Shown here one piece after another: positions 46,157-56,999 of a stretch of 64,000 nt of DNA. Position 1 is the first letter of the stretch. Each line of letters begins with the position of its first letter. The DNA lies in the NCBI GenBank assembly GCA_902702965.1, contig CACRXP010000009.1, positions 1,495,777-1,559,776 on the forward strand. Reading direction: 5' to 3'. Source of the stretch: Spirometra erinaceieuropaei. Its lineage: Eukaryota; Platyhelminthes; Cestoda; Diphyllobothriidea; Diphyllobothriidae. Made by a program: the position numbers and the translations under genes. The notes below the pieces were generated by a model that had not been told where the DNA came from, made no database searches, and worked only from the letters and a program-made list of their open reading frames with translations.

Positions 46157-46836
46157 ATGGCTACCCGTGCAACTTCGTCAACCAGTGCATACGCAAAAGA
46201 GACGAATGGCCAAATCGCACGGACCTCAAATTTTGGCGAGCGCTTCCGTGTGTAAGGGACGTCTCGGAAGCTGTCGGTGGCCTTCTCACACCACTTGGGG
46301 TTGGCGTTGCACATAGACCGGAGACAACCATCTGGCATCAAATAATGAAACCGAAGGACCCGCTGCCACGGCAAGAAACGTCTGGAGTCGTTTATCGGGT
46401 CTGGTGAAGTTGCAGACAAAACAAATACGTCGGAGAAACCAGAAGACAGTTCCGAACGCGAATGGCCGAACACGCCATGGCGGTGCGGAGAAATGACGCC
46501 AGCTCTCAAGTTGCGGCTCATTCGACGAGATCCGCCCACACATTTATTTTCGACGAGGTAGAAATTCTCGCAGGAGGTGACAACTGCGTGAGTCATGAGC
46601 TGCTTGAGTCATGGCTTATTGGCCCCCAGTCCATCAACAAGTGCATCGACCTTCCCCTTCCATACTCGGTGCTGATACTTCGCTTAGGCAGGGTAATGAG
46701 CCACGCGGAGAGTGCACAGGTGAACACCGTTCCAAACGCCAGGGTCAGTTGGTCAGATGGCCGAGCAATCATCACACCAACATCTAAATCACGTGATGAA
46801 ATTTCATTAATTAACAGCGCGAATATCGACCATTAA
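46157..46836 (+). pseudogene. PLE GIY-YIG endonuclease region (lineage 2)
   Basis: Plus frame with NGYPCNFVNQCIRKR at about 46157, LGVGVAHRPETTIWHQ, MKPKDPLP, then the GIY-YIG core SGVVYRVW and, after an in-frame TGA at 46405-46407, CRQNKYVGETRRQFRTRMAEH (split for length), HSTRSAHTFIFDEVEIL and GPQSINKC. The long C-terminus runs to TAA after 46836. The stop lies in the endonuclease core. The related copy at 25690-26190 shares the C-terminal half. It is open apart from this single stop, so it may be fairly young. Confidence 0.85.
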
Positions 46837-46963
46837 ACAATCATCGCACCAAGTGCAACGATCCCTGGTGAAGGTGGGGGGGAGGAGCCACGGTGGCATG
46901 GCGACTCCATCCTATAAATACTACAGCCTCGTGTGCATGAACCACCCGTATCTGCTTTCGTCT

Positions 46964-46993
46964 CTGATGATGGATTCGAGTAGGAATCCGAAA
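46964..46993 (+). ncRNA. Hammerhead-like hairpin downstream of PLE endonuclease (lineage 2)
   Basis: CTGATGA (46964-46970), one T, a perfect six-pair stem GGATTC/GAATCC with loop GAGTAG, then GAAA (46990-46993) followed by CG. This has both conserved hammerhead strands with a stem II between, and the same one-nucleotide offset as the lineage 3 copy at 32.2 kb. A GUC that could be the cleavage triplet occurs at 47014-47016, but stem I and stem III pairing is weak by eye. Confidence 0.45.
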
Positions 46994-47035
46994 CGCTAGG
47001 CTAATAAAGCTCTTGTCCCAACGATCGTTTTTTTC

Positions 47036-48517
47036 TTCTTCTTCACAACGTTCACCGTAATACGGGTGGCTGGTCCGTCTTTTTGGCATGATTTAACATT
47101 ATATCAGCAAGTTCCTCCACGTGCAGTGGCAAGGTTCTTTAACTCTAAAAGCTCATACTGACACAATGGCCCTTAACGTATAACATTTAGAGACTGCTTT
47201 GGCCTCCACCTCAAGTGCAATTAATACTATGGAATGTAGAGTAATAAGGTATGATTAAGGTATGTGAAGAAAGTTTGATAACTTGGAACTGTTTGTCCAT
47301 TATTTCCTCTTGCAGATACTTGTATGTGAATGGCGTCTTTTCTAGTGCCTAACAGAGCATAAATAAATACATGTTTTTACATCTAGCATTAGGCATGTGC
47401 ATGCCAATCCCATTTCCAATGTTGGAGACGATTAGGTCACGTTAGAAACCCGTGTACCTTCTGCGCATGTTTCGAGCTCTGCTTGCGCTCTCTTCCCATT
47501 CAGAATTCAGCAAGTTGCTAAGTTAGGTATGTTAATTAAAATTGCTTTGGATAGCTAACCATATGGTACTAATCAAGTGGGCTGTAGAACCAAACCGCGC
47601 CGGCAAGTTTATGCTGATGTTTAAAGGCTCTTTTTAATCTTCCGCCTGTTTGATCATACATTGGTTCACTGAACTCTACAAAGACTGATGACAGAGGATC
47701 AGAAGAAACTCTCCCAAATTGATGGTCAGACATACGGGCAGGTAAAGCCCCGTCAACATGGGAAGTCGCTCATTGGCCGATCGCCGTATGAGTGTTTTAT
47801 GAAATGCGGCTTTGCAAATTCAATGTAGCTCAGCATAATTTTTAGTGGCGCAAACGGAAAAGCACCATCAAATCGAGCATGCTTAGTGGTCTGCACTAGC
47901 ATCCAATTTTAAATGAATGGAGAACTGACAGAGAGAGTCCTAGTCTCATACATAAAACTGGCAATGCAAACGAATGCAACCTTTTGTGTTTCAAAAATCA
48001 GTCGAATTACAAGATCAACCACGCACTTACATACAAGTGAATATGCTCTGAAGGATCTATACTCCGTTGTCAAAAAATTAAGATAATGCAAGAGCGAAAT
48101 GCAAGGGGAAAAATTGTAATTTATTTAAAAAGTACCATCCCGAAACTTTCAGCAGAACACTTCCCACCTTCATGGAGGCTTGAATAAAAAGTAGTGGATA
48201 AGGATGGAATGAATGGACCTTCATAAATCTGTGCAGATGTTAGAAGGACATTTCAGGGCTCCTTACACGTTAGTTTAGTGCTCATTTGACGGAAAATAGC
48301 TTATTTGTTGAGATTGTGATATTTGGAAGCACGAGATCTATAAAGCTTCAAACGTTCGGCCTGTGTGAATGCTGTGCACCACAGGCGTCATTGCAATTCG
48401 TCTACAAATTATGCAGATTGAAGAAAAATTGCATCCGAGTGAAAATTTTAGTAACATATTTTTGACGAGTGGCGTGAATTTTACTTCCTATCACACAGAT
48501 TTCGCAGGACGTAAGCA
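47036..48517. other. No gene recognised
   Basis: About 1.5 kb without homology to the tandem units that I can see, no RT, transposase, tRNA-like or satellite structure, and only short open frames (for example 47909-48091, minus). Presumably old repeat or unique intergenic sequence. Confidence 0.4.
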
Positions 48518-49302
48518 GGTGTGCTAACTCACAAAATGTTAACCGATATACGAAAATACGTTTTCTTTTCGGAAGCATTACTAAGGTAGGGTTTTAAAAT
48601 TAATCCTCATGCAGCTAAATGTTATAGTAATTCAGTTATCACGCGATGCCGGCTTTCGAACGCAACACTTTCCGGCCACAAGCGGAAATCACAATCTGCA
48701 AAAAATATCTCCATATGCAGAATGGATTTGTCTTATTGATTTTCGATGCCCTTAAATATTCACTTATATTTCATGGAAAACAAGCATAAAAATATTCATT
48801 CTCTTATTCATTCGGTAGAAAATTAGGTCTTTTTGCGATTTTATACTCAAAAAGGCGTAGGTCGGTTTTAAAAGCTTTCTAATTATTAGATTAATTTATA
48901 CTGTCAAATGTCCGTTTATAAAACATAGTGACGCTGCAGTTACGAATGACACTTGTAAAGACCACAACATGGATCATATCCACTGTTTAATTTAGTGAAC
49001 GCCATATAGTCTCCTCTTTATACCGTAGAGAAATGTATGCTTTTTCGTGCGCGGAAAATACGCCCCCAGCAGTTTGGGAACCCTGGATACAGGCGTAACG
49101 GCAGGTCGGGTTCAAAATTACTCGGGAATTGAACAGTTTTTCAAAACCTAATTATGCCCTTTCTTCGAGTACAAGATCTGAAGATAACATAATTTTCTGC
49201 CGAATGAAAAAATGAATAAATATTTTTATATATGTTTTCCATGAAAAACGAAAAAAAACGCATTGCAGAATATCGGTTAACCTTTAATGACCTGTTATAA
49301 GT
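48518..49302. repeat. Long-inverted-repeat element, old diverged copy
   Basis: Left arm 48518-48860, starting GTGTGCTAACTCACAAAATG and TTAACCGATA. The right arm about 49185-49302 is its reverse complement with an inner deletion, ending TATCGGTTAACCTTTAATGACC. Both arms share the phrases TTCATTCGG(T/C)AGAAAATTA and CATGGAAAAC. It is clearly related to the elements at 4950 and 36845 but much more diverged, and lies outside the tandem array, so the family is dispersed. Confidence 0.65.
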
Positions 49303-49499
49303 GAGCAGACCCAGCACGAGGTTGCAGTGAGAAGCCGGATCCAATCACCCCATCTGTGATGTCAGCGATCTAGAGGTAATCGCCGAGTATGGCGCGAAAG
49401 GCATGTGAGCTGCTGGAGTCCTAATAGGAAGTCAATTTAATTATCGGGCAGAATTCGTGCCCGCATACTATGTGCAATTTTACCAATTCCAGCGGGGAC

Positions 49500-49835
49500 A
49501 AAGTAAGGACTGTTTCGACTGACTCTACTGGGAAGCGCTGTACGTCAGTTCATGTTCTGGTGTCTGATGAAGATGTTCATCGGATGGCCGTATCAACATG
49601 CAAATGAGTCTGCTTCTACTACTGAAATCGAAAATCATCCAACAAAACAGCTTCTCGACTGTTTTGGCTAAAAATTATTGGTAATTTTTGTAGGCGTTTT
49701 CGGCAGATATGAATACTTCATTTGATGCACGTCTGAAATATTCTGCGTTCTCGGTGGGATTTGGACGCAGGACAATAAATTGTGGGTTTAAGCCTTTTCG
49801 ACGCTTTGACCACTTGAGCTACGTGGCTCGATTAA
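49500..49835 (-). repeat. tRNA-derived SINE, family C, copy 1
   Basis: Minus-strand head with box A TAGCTCAAGTGG (49821-49810, perfect) and box B CGTCCAAATCC (49767-49757). The body runs down to about 49500 through GCGCTGTACGTCAG and TGTTCTGGTGTCTGATGA-like sequence. Its body aligns over more than 300 bp with 50090-50410. Confidence 0.7.
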
Positions 49836-50089
49836 GGGCCGTGATTTTAACTCCATTTGGATCAAGTCACTCGCCCAACCTACTGCAGCGTAGAGAATTC
49901 ACGAATTCTGATACAGTAAGTTAACCGTTCAAGCAGGATACCTCAGCAGTTAATATAGAATTCACCAGATGGTTAATAGGCTCACATAATTATTAGGTGT
50001 TTTAGCAGATGTGAGTACTTCATTTGGCCATTCTGTGAAAAATGCCGTTTAAATCCCACTAAGATCGCTAGGTTTTTCATTATGCGGAC

Positions 50090-50410
50090 AGACTAAGATC
50101 AGTCTGAACTGATTCTACTGAATAGCGCTGTACGTCAGGTCACGTTCTGGTGTCAGGTGAAGATATCAATCGGATGGCCAAATCTATGTGCAAATAAGTC
50201 AATTACTGTTGAGATTGAAAATTCTCCTATCAAATATCTCCTCGAATGTTTTGGTAAACAGTTTTTCGAATTAAAATAGAGGTTTTTCGGCAAATGTGAA
50301 TGATGCATTTGACCTAATTGTGAAACATTCAGAGACCTCGTTGGGATTTGAACGCGGGACAATAAAAATGCATCCAAAACTCCAACCGCCTGAGCTACGA
50401 GGCCTCAGTG
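50090..50410 (-). repeat. tRNA-derived SINE, family C, copy 2
   Basis: Body as in copy 1 (GCGCTGTACGTCAGGTCACG, CGGATGGCC). The head at 50334-50404 on the minus strand is strikingly tRNA-like: 71 nt, box A TAGCTCAGGCGG, box B CGTTCAAATCC, and a complete seven-pair acceptor stem (GGCCTCG with CGAGGTC, one G-U). The TpsiC stem does not pair, so I call it a SINE head and not a tRNA gene. Confidence 0.75.
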
Positions 50411-50559
50411 AAAGCAGCGATCTTAATCACATTTGGTTCAAGTTACTAGCATAGCCTTCTGCAGCGTATAGAATTTACCTATTTTACTAGAAAAAGCTGA
50501 CTACCCAAGCAGGATATCCTCAGCAATCATTATATAATCCACCAGTTAACTACCCGGCC

Positions 50560-50670
50560 CATATATATATTAGGAGGTTTTGCAGATGTGAGTAATTCAT
50601 TTAACCAATTTGCTAAATAGATTTGGTCCAAATCCCATCGAGGCCACCGAGTTTTTCATAAAAGGGTAAA
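50560..50670 (-). repeat. SINE family C fragment
   Basis: TTTTGCAGATGTGAGTAATTC and GGTCCAAATCCCATCGAGGCC correspond to the middle of the family C elements. A similar fragment at about 49995-50075 has GTTTAAATCCCACTAAG. Boxes are partial. Confidence 0.5.
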
Positions 50671-51439
50671 CTGAAACATTATATCCGTTGCAAAAACGTT
50701 GCTAGGAGTGCGGTTTTTGCATGATACATTCCAGATATCTTTCCCGGAGTACTGCAATGGTAGGGGAAAAGTGGAGCGGAAAAGCGGAAGTGTCCGTGCG
50801 CAGAAAATGACATCAGTTATACTCACTGGCTCCATTACATTGGCTTAGAGTGACCTATGCTGACGAGATAATAACACGCCGGGGTCATCAGTAGCCGTCA
50901 ATAAAGTGTCCGAAGTTAAATCTGAGCGCAAACACGAGAACATACAAGCAACTCAGAAGACAGCGGACACCGTTATTATAGGCAGTCGAAAAAGGTATTT
51001 TCGTGGTCTTAAAAACTGGTGTTATTCATATGCGGCCGACGAGAAAGTCAGAACACCTTAGAGGTAACGCAGGAGGCCAGATATATTTGTTTGCAAGAAA
51101 CCACATCGCTTCTCCGCACCGTCCCATTTTATTCTGTCTACTAACCAGCTTTGAGTAGTTTGGACTGACCTACGGGTCATAAGGAAAGTCCGCATCCATG
51201 GCAAAATTGTCATTCAAAGGCGGCCTAGCTAATTTTGTTTCAACTTTCACCGAGAACAGTGAGTTGCGACGCAGGTTAGACATCCCGAATGTAGATTTAT
51301 GGCTGCTTGAACAGTTGGCAAGATAGTAGGTAGTAAAATATGCCGTAAAACCAAATGTAAGAAGAGTCAGTCCGTCAATCAGTATATTTGAGGGAAATAG
51401 GCTTACGCTTTTGGATTCACTATTTGCACATAAAAAATC
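50671..51439. other. No gene recognised
   Basis: About 770 bp between the SINE cluster and the LINE 3' end. No repeat seen elsewhere in the window, no long open frame and no RNA-like structure noticed. Confidence 0.4.
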
Positions 51440-51473
51440 GATAAATAAGCAAAAATATAAAAAAATTACAGCA

Positions 51474-53150
51474 TTAGGTAAATTTAGTCATGGATTCACA
51501 TATGTCGCTGGTCTCATGGCTAAAAGTCAATAAGTCTGCTTGTTGCTGCAGCATATATCTGTCAAGCCGACATTTACATGTCTCCACAGATTGATACATG
51601 ACAGTCATCTCGGGCAGGTTTTTCCACGGACACACGACACGGTTGGAGAAGAAATATTTCCTCACATTCAATCTACCCTGGGGCACACGTAGCTTGATAC
51701 GATGTCCCCGGAGGTTAGTTGTATTCACGAGTCGGAAAGAGTCATCGAACCGAAGGACGCAGTGCAAGACACGCACGATCCGCAATGTTTGCATCAAGTC
51801 TCCGCGCAACTGCCTATAATTCACAGGAGAGAGATTAGGGTTAGTTAAGCGCATCTCGTATGGCAGTGCACTTTGACCTCTTATTAATTTTGTTGCTTGC
51901 CTTTTACATCCTTTGAGCAGATTGGAATCCTGCTGCGTCCACGGTCACCAGGCCTGAATTGCATATTCGAGATGCGGCCTTTCAAACGTGCCGAAGACGT
52001 TGGAGATGCAGTCCTCATCGAAAACTGTGAATGCCGGCTTAATGGCATATAGCATTGAAGTTGCGGTCTTGGCCGCCTTACAACAGTAAGCAGAGGGCTT
52101 TAGGCTGTCCGCAACCCAGACTCCGAGATCGTTCTGCCTTTCAGCTTCTGGAAGTTGCATTCCGTTCAGATGGTATTGCCACGTACTACAGGTCTCATTT
52201 CCGAGGCGCTGTATGGTACATTTGTTCAAATTGAAGGACGAGAGTCATCTGCGGGACCACTCGTCCAATCAACAAAGATTTACTTGGAGGTTGGTCTCAT
52301 CGGCGGCATTCTGAATGCCTTTGCAGATTTTTATGTCATCAGCAAACATGGCACAATCACAGTCCAACCCATCTACACAATCATTGATGAACAAGAGAAA
52401 GAGGGTTGGTCCGTGCACCGAGCATTGCGAGACCCAACTCTCTATGAATGTACGGCTTGATTGCTGTTGTTCTACGTAGACAACTTGGGAGCGGCCGACG
52501 AGGAAATTCTCGATTTATTCGAGAAGTTTGCCACTGATACTCATTATGCTCAATTATATATGGAAAACGTATTGGGCACTGGACAAGAGATTGCGGGTTT
52601 CCAAATAAACCATCAACTCCTTTTTAATGGTTTTCTCCATCCCTTTGCAGCAGATTGATGTTAAACTGACGGGTCTGTAGTTTGTCGTAAGAGCACGACA
52701 TCCGCTTTTGTAAAGGAGTGCAATGTGGGCCGTCATCCAGTCTGTGGGAAGAATTCCAGCATCAAACGATTTCTGCCACAGAAAGAGTAGTGATCGGGCC
52801 AGCTCTGTGGCGAGCTTAAAGAGCAGCTTTGCAGGGATCTCGTCCGGACCTGGAGATTTGAATTCCTTCAAGTTTTTTAATTCTTCAAAAATCGCTTCTT
52901 CCAGAAACACAATGTTTTTCACAGTGGGATCTCCCATGTTCTCGGAACTAGATAGAATAAAGTCTGCTTCACTTGTGAAAACGGATTGGGAAGATCGATA
53001 ACCATATTCCGCTTTATTTGCACTATCCGATATGTCCAAACCGTCCTCATTCCTCATGACAGAAGGAATGGGATTCATCTTACGTGTGCACTCCCGCAAA
53101 TAAATGTAGAGAAATTTCGGATTTTAAATGGCTTGGTGGAACAAATTACT
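51474..53150 (-). pseudogene. LINE reverse transcriptase, degenerate with internal deletion
   Basis: Minus-strand RT: 53099-52554 holds the fingers (FKSPGPDEIPAKLLFKLATE, YRPVSLTSI, METTIKKEL-type segment). The motif A region expected between LLSSAQY (about 52560) and IENFLVGRSQ (about 52510) is missing. PQGSV-like motif B is damaged (VSQCSVHGPTLFLL, about 52430), motif C CAMFADDIKI is intact (about 52340), and the C-terminal tail follows (HLEYAIQAW then a stop at about 51945; KRQATKLIRGQ; NYRQLRGDL). It ends at TAA below 51474. Confidence 0.88.
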
Positions 53151-53199
53151 CTCGACATCCCGTCGCCTCCTGAAAATCAGGCTTTTTAACTTGTTTCTT

Positions 53200-54150
53200 T
53201 TAACTTTATATTCTGTAAACGCTGCACTGTTGTTGTTTTCGCGAAATTTCCTCCACAACTCTCCTTTCTTGTTGATCTCCTTTTGAGTTCTCGTTGGATG
53301 TCCTAGGCTTCAAAAAGGAACGGTGGCTCTTCATTTGATGCAGCAATCGATATCTGAATAAATTCCAGTCGTCGTTAACGTTTCCGGAAAAGAGAGCATC
53401 CCAGTCTATTTGTGATGCCTCAGTTCTCATTTGGCCAAAATCCCCTTTCCATATATTTGGCATCGAATCATCTTTTGAATACGGTTCAGAATACAGCTTT
53501 TACTCCCATAAAAGTACTGCGTGATCATTTCGACCGAGGGGGGGTAGGTAGAACACCTCGTCTATACTGTCAGGATTTTTGGTAAAGACAAGTTCCAGAC
53601 AACTGGCCTGTTGCCCTCCACACGCTCTAGTTGGAAACTCGCAAGTTGCGTGAGAAGAGCTTCTAGGGTTGTCTTCAGTAGACGGTAATCGAAGGCATTC
53701 TTCGAGCACTTCGCATGCATATCACTCCATTGAATGCAGGGTGCATTAAAATCCCCATGATAACAACGTCTGATCGACTGGCGATCTCTTTTATGCTTGC
53801 CAGTGGACAAACATCTGGGTCGGGATCCGCCTGCGGAGGCCAGTAGATCGTAACGACTTCGAGGGACTGAGACCCCGCGCCTTTATAGTCAGCCAAATTG
53901 CGTCTGTGTCGTCGGAAATCTTGTCGGTCTTCTCATACACAGTTAAGTTGCTCTTGACATACATGGCAACTCCTCCAACCCGGCGGTCTCTCCTGTCTCT
54001 CCTAAACAATTGGTATCCTGTTAGTGCTACCTCGCAATCACCTACGTTCTCTGACAGCCACGTTTCTGTTACTGCTATAACATTGGGTGGCGTACCGGCT
54101 ACCTGTATTCTCCGTTCGTCAAACTCGGAAAACAGACACTAAGCATTGGT
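53200..54150 (-). pseudogene. LINE endonuclease, degenerate
   Basis: Minus-strand EEP-type endonuclease in pieces: VTETWLSENVG (about 54060, catalytic Glu motif), YQLFRRDRRDRRVGGVAMYV (about 54000), SLEVVTIYWPPQADPD (53860), HGDFNAPCIQWSD (53760), LVFTKNPDSID (53595) and LGRNDHAVLLWE (53540, SDH-like motif with N for S). At least three frame changes separate them. 53206-53463 is the linker to the RT (QIDWDALFSGNVNDDWNLF). Confidence 0.85.
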
Positions 54151-54169
54151 GTAAAAGAATTTAAGCTTG

Positions 54170-55044
54170 CAACATTGGACGGTGCGTCGTTGAATTTGTC
54201 ACGGGTTTGCCAATATTATGTTGCTGCCGCGATCATGATGACTGGCTCGTTCCAAAGCAACAACGCATTCCTCTGTATAACTCGTCGCCTGAAAATAGCC
54301 AAGTTATTCTCTCCCGCTGCAAGTCTCCTCATCAGTTCCGTCATTAAGTCGCGGTCTTTCAGAAGTTTCGTTGGAGAATAGTCCGGCCGAAGGAAAGCTT
54401 CGTTGTGATAGTTTCGGAGGCTGTTTTTCCTGGACAGTAGTAAGCTAGCCTCCTCTTTACTACCCAGAACTATTTTTAGATGTCGTAGACGCACAGTTTG
54501 CGACTGTTCGCTCACATTCTTTCCCATACTGAATGTTGCGCGAATTGTTGCCTTTTCATTCGAATTAAGCATTTTGTTCAGTGGGTGTTGAAGCATATCA
54601 AGGTCGGCGGAAATCCTCTCCTTTGGGTAGGAGAATTCAAATCCGATAGACCCTGGATGACTACGCAGTGCTGACGATCAAGGGGTTCATTTGTTCTGTT
54701 TCCGGCGGCCTTGTTAGCTGAAGGTTTCAGGAGATCCACCGGAGTCGTCTGGGGTTTTATACTCCTGTTGTGGTGCTTACCCATTCCATCTTGCCACGAG
54801 CTTTTTTCCTCACTTCTAACCTAGAGTTTTACTGTACACGCGGAATGGCTGTGAGAAGTTGATGGTTCGCCTCGGTTGACTTCCATAGAAACAAGAGATT
54901 CCGTTGCTATTTTCCCATCGTCATGGGTATCCGCGTACTTGCACTGCGGTTTTCAACAAACCTTGTTCTTTGCCTGTTTTGGAGTTTAGATTTTTCCCTT
55001 TGTCTTGCTAACTCTATCGCTGTTAACCGCGTTTTGTCCACCAT
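54170..55044 (-). pseudogene. LINE ORF1, degenerate
   Basis: Starts at ATG 55044 (MVDKTRLTAIELARQREKSK), with a stop at 54909-54907. It continues through 54784-54578 (NRTNEPLDRQHCVVIQGL) and, after a frame change, 54596-54216 (PLNKMLNSNEKATIRATF, LKIVLGSKEEASLLLSRKN, FLRPDYSPTKLL, ENNLAIFRRR). The LKIV/F-PDYSP pattern is typical of ORF1 nucleic-acid-chaperone proteins of CR1/jockey LINEs. The ORF1 tail at 38.48-38.69 kb is a relative. No zinc knuckle is visible. Confidence 0.7.
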
Positions 55045-55214
55045 CGTTCGCTTACACGAGGCCCCTGGTGGCAACTATAAAAAGAGCGAGCGCTTATCCT
55101 GGGTGTCAAGGCCATCTCGATCTAAAAATGCAGTGGAGCCGCCGTCGAGAAAATAATAGCCGGCGAGGTTAAATGTCCTTGAACCACGACTTAGAGACCA
55201 ATTATTGCAGTTTC

Positions 55215-55340
55215 AATAGGTGTTTCGGCAGATTTACTTGAGCTAGTTATGGAAAGATCTGCGGCCTTAGTGGGATTCGAACGTACTACAACAAGGGCAA
55301 GGCTGGAGTCCATTTAACGCTCTAACCACGGGAAGTCGAT
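55215..55340 (-). repeat. tRNA-derived SINE, family C, head-containing fragment
   Basis: Box B ACGTTCGAATCCCAC at 55283-55269 is a perfect GTTCGAATCC, and box A lies in TTCCCGTGGTTAGAG near 55325-55335. The short body TCTGCCGAAACACCTATTG matches the family C phrase. Confidence 0.65.
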
Positions 55341-56440
55341 TTTTAAACAGTCATTTGTGAGTGAATGGCTCTCAGTATGTGCAGCAGTTAAACGTCTGCT
55401 AATTAATATATCGTTTATCCTAGATGGTGAATAATGAAACGGATTGGGAGGATTTAATGCAGGCCGACATAATCCACGCAATGCTGCGTGCTGAGGTAAG
55501 ATAAGAAAAAGCTTCGGTTTTATCCCACCTATCCATAGGCAAAAAGCTCGTTACGAAATTTCTACTGGGATTGAAGAATAGTCCAACAGAATTTGCCTGA
55601 TGTTGGAATGACAATTAAGGTCTCGAAGAATTACATTGTCTTGTCTAGGCACTCCCAGATAACATTCCAGCTGCGCAATAGAAATCGGCAGAATTATTTG
55701 CCAACAGACTTATTTGCCATTAAAAAGCCAGAAATCTCTGAAATAACTATACGGGGGGTGCGCTTAAACCGAAGATTTTCAGAAAATCTACATGTTTCTG
55801 ATGATGGACACAGGTGTGAGGACCTTCCGTTGTGCTACACGTGGCCTTACGCTAAATGCCAGCTGTTGCGTATTCCGCATCCCGTCTTTCACGCGAACCA
55901 TATCACGCCTAACTGCGACCCCAATATTTATACATTAGGAAAGAATGTATTCGGCTAGCTCTTCCGCCGGAAAATCAGCCAACTCGTTTAAACTTTTGGC
56001 TAAAAGCGAAGAGGGGATGTTTTTTGAGTTTTCAAATCTTAATAGAAGACATAATTTTGTCGGCGAAGACAGATGATTGCGTTTGACGCAAATTTTTCTC
56101 ATAGGGCAGGTTTTGGAAACAGCTTCTACTTCACTGTGTCCTACCTACTTCAACTGTCGGCATACATGCTTTTAGTGCTTCCCCTTTATCATTTTTGTTG
56201 CTGTGGGTCGAATCTCCCCACACGAAACTTGCCACTGATAAAAATTATTGCTTTGTCCTTCTGACATAAATGTCTATTCGACATGAGTTTGCTGAGGAAA
56301 TAACCTGGTCCTGGCGAAATTTTCCGAATTGCTGGCTCGCTTGATGTTGCTTTTCTACCCAAAACATATATCACCAATTTTCGTTCTGATATGTATCTTG
56401 GATGAACCTGTTGGATGCGCACAACCATGGTAGAGGGACG
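55341..56440. other. No gene recognised
   Basis: A 121-codon plus frame (55593-55958) and several shorter ones have no recognisable motif and no homologue in the window. The rest shows no repeat or structure I can assign. Confidence 0.35.
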
Positions 56441-56499
56441 TTCGCCGATCCCGTTACGGGACACGTCCCGCTTTGTGCTTTGGGGTGCACTCTCGAGAT

Positions 56500-56752
56500 C
56501 TGCCAGCAGCCGCACGGTGATTAGTAAGACAGGCAGAACTGCGACCGACAGGACAACCGGCCCGTGTCTCGATGGTTTGGACGTCGAACCTCCAACTAAC
56601 AAAACGCAGGTCCGAGCCCCAGGGGTTGCAAAACCTGGAGCTGGGTATGACTGACTTATGACGGATAATAAGCTGGAAATGGCCATTCCAGTCTGCCTTC
56701 TCATTGTTGGTGATATTATTTTGCTTATAATAATAATAATAATAATAATAAT
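56500..56752 (+). repeat. tRNA-derived SINE, family B, with microsatellite tail
   Basis: A degenerate box A (about 56563-56574, GTGTCTCGATGG) and box B GGTCCGAGCCCC (56609-56620) precede the family B body (GGGTATGACTGACTTATGACGG). It ends in an (ATA)n run of about 25 bp at 56727-56752, a common form of SINE 3' tail. Confidence 0.7.
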
Positions 56753-56999
56753 AGTGTATTTTAGGGTGATAGACAATGCCCTTGATGACCCTATTGTAAA
56801 CGGTGCGTACAATATAACTATTAAATGCACAACGTACTAACATTTTGTCAGTAACATAGTTGTTTATGTAAAACGTTTTACAGTGCGAGACTGCAAAGGG
56901 TGTTGCAGGCGATCTTTTCAATGTACATTTGAAATTTTAACTACAGTTATATACAATCAGCATAAAGTGCAGTCATTTGCATAGTTTGAGAGGGAAATT

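Larger units (their letters stand above)
46157..47035 (+). mobile_element. Penelope-like element 3' part (lineage 2)
   Basis: PLE C-terminal coding region, followed by about 200 bp of 3' sequence with a TATA-like CTATAAATA (46912-46920), a hammerhead-like hairpin (46964-46993) and AATAAA (47003-47008), ending near a T-run at 47027. The RT is missing. Confidence 0.8.
51440..55100 (-). mobile_element. Nearly full-length LINE (jockey/CR1-type), decayed
   Basis: The minus strand from about 55100 to 51440 contains ORF1, endonuclease and reverse transcriptase in the order expected for a two-ORF non-LTR retrotransposon. The 3' end is T/A-rich (AAAAATATAAAAAAATTAC on the plus strand at about 51455). 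The 5' end is uncertain; the first ATG I can assign is at 55044. Many frameshifts and an internal RT deletion show it is dead. Confidence 0.85.

Noticed and set aside
46075..46596. 173-codon minus-strand ORF opposite the lineage 2 PLE
   Set aside because: It is antisense to the GIY-YIG region, whose motifs are on the plus strand.
47686..47712. CTGATGA followed by GAAAC as another hammerhead
   Set aside because: No stem II forms between the two strands; coincidental match.
49565..49590. CTGATGAAGATG in SINE family C as hammerhead core
   Set aside because: No GAAA strand follows, and the second SINE copy lacks CTGATGA at this place.
50334..50404. Possible functional tRNA gene
   Set aside because: The acceptor stem and boxes are good, but the TpsiC stem does not pair and the sequence continues into a body repeated at 49500; it is a SINE head.
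51830..51850. TTAGGGTTAG as a telomeric repeat
   Set aside because: Only about one and a half units and inside the LINE RT coding sequence; chance.
55593..55958. 121-codon plus-strand ORF as a host gene
   Set aside because: No domain, no repeated copy, no codon or start context to support it; length is within chance expectation.
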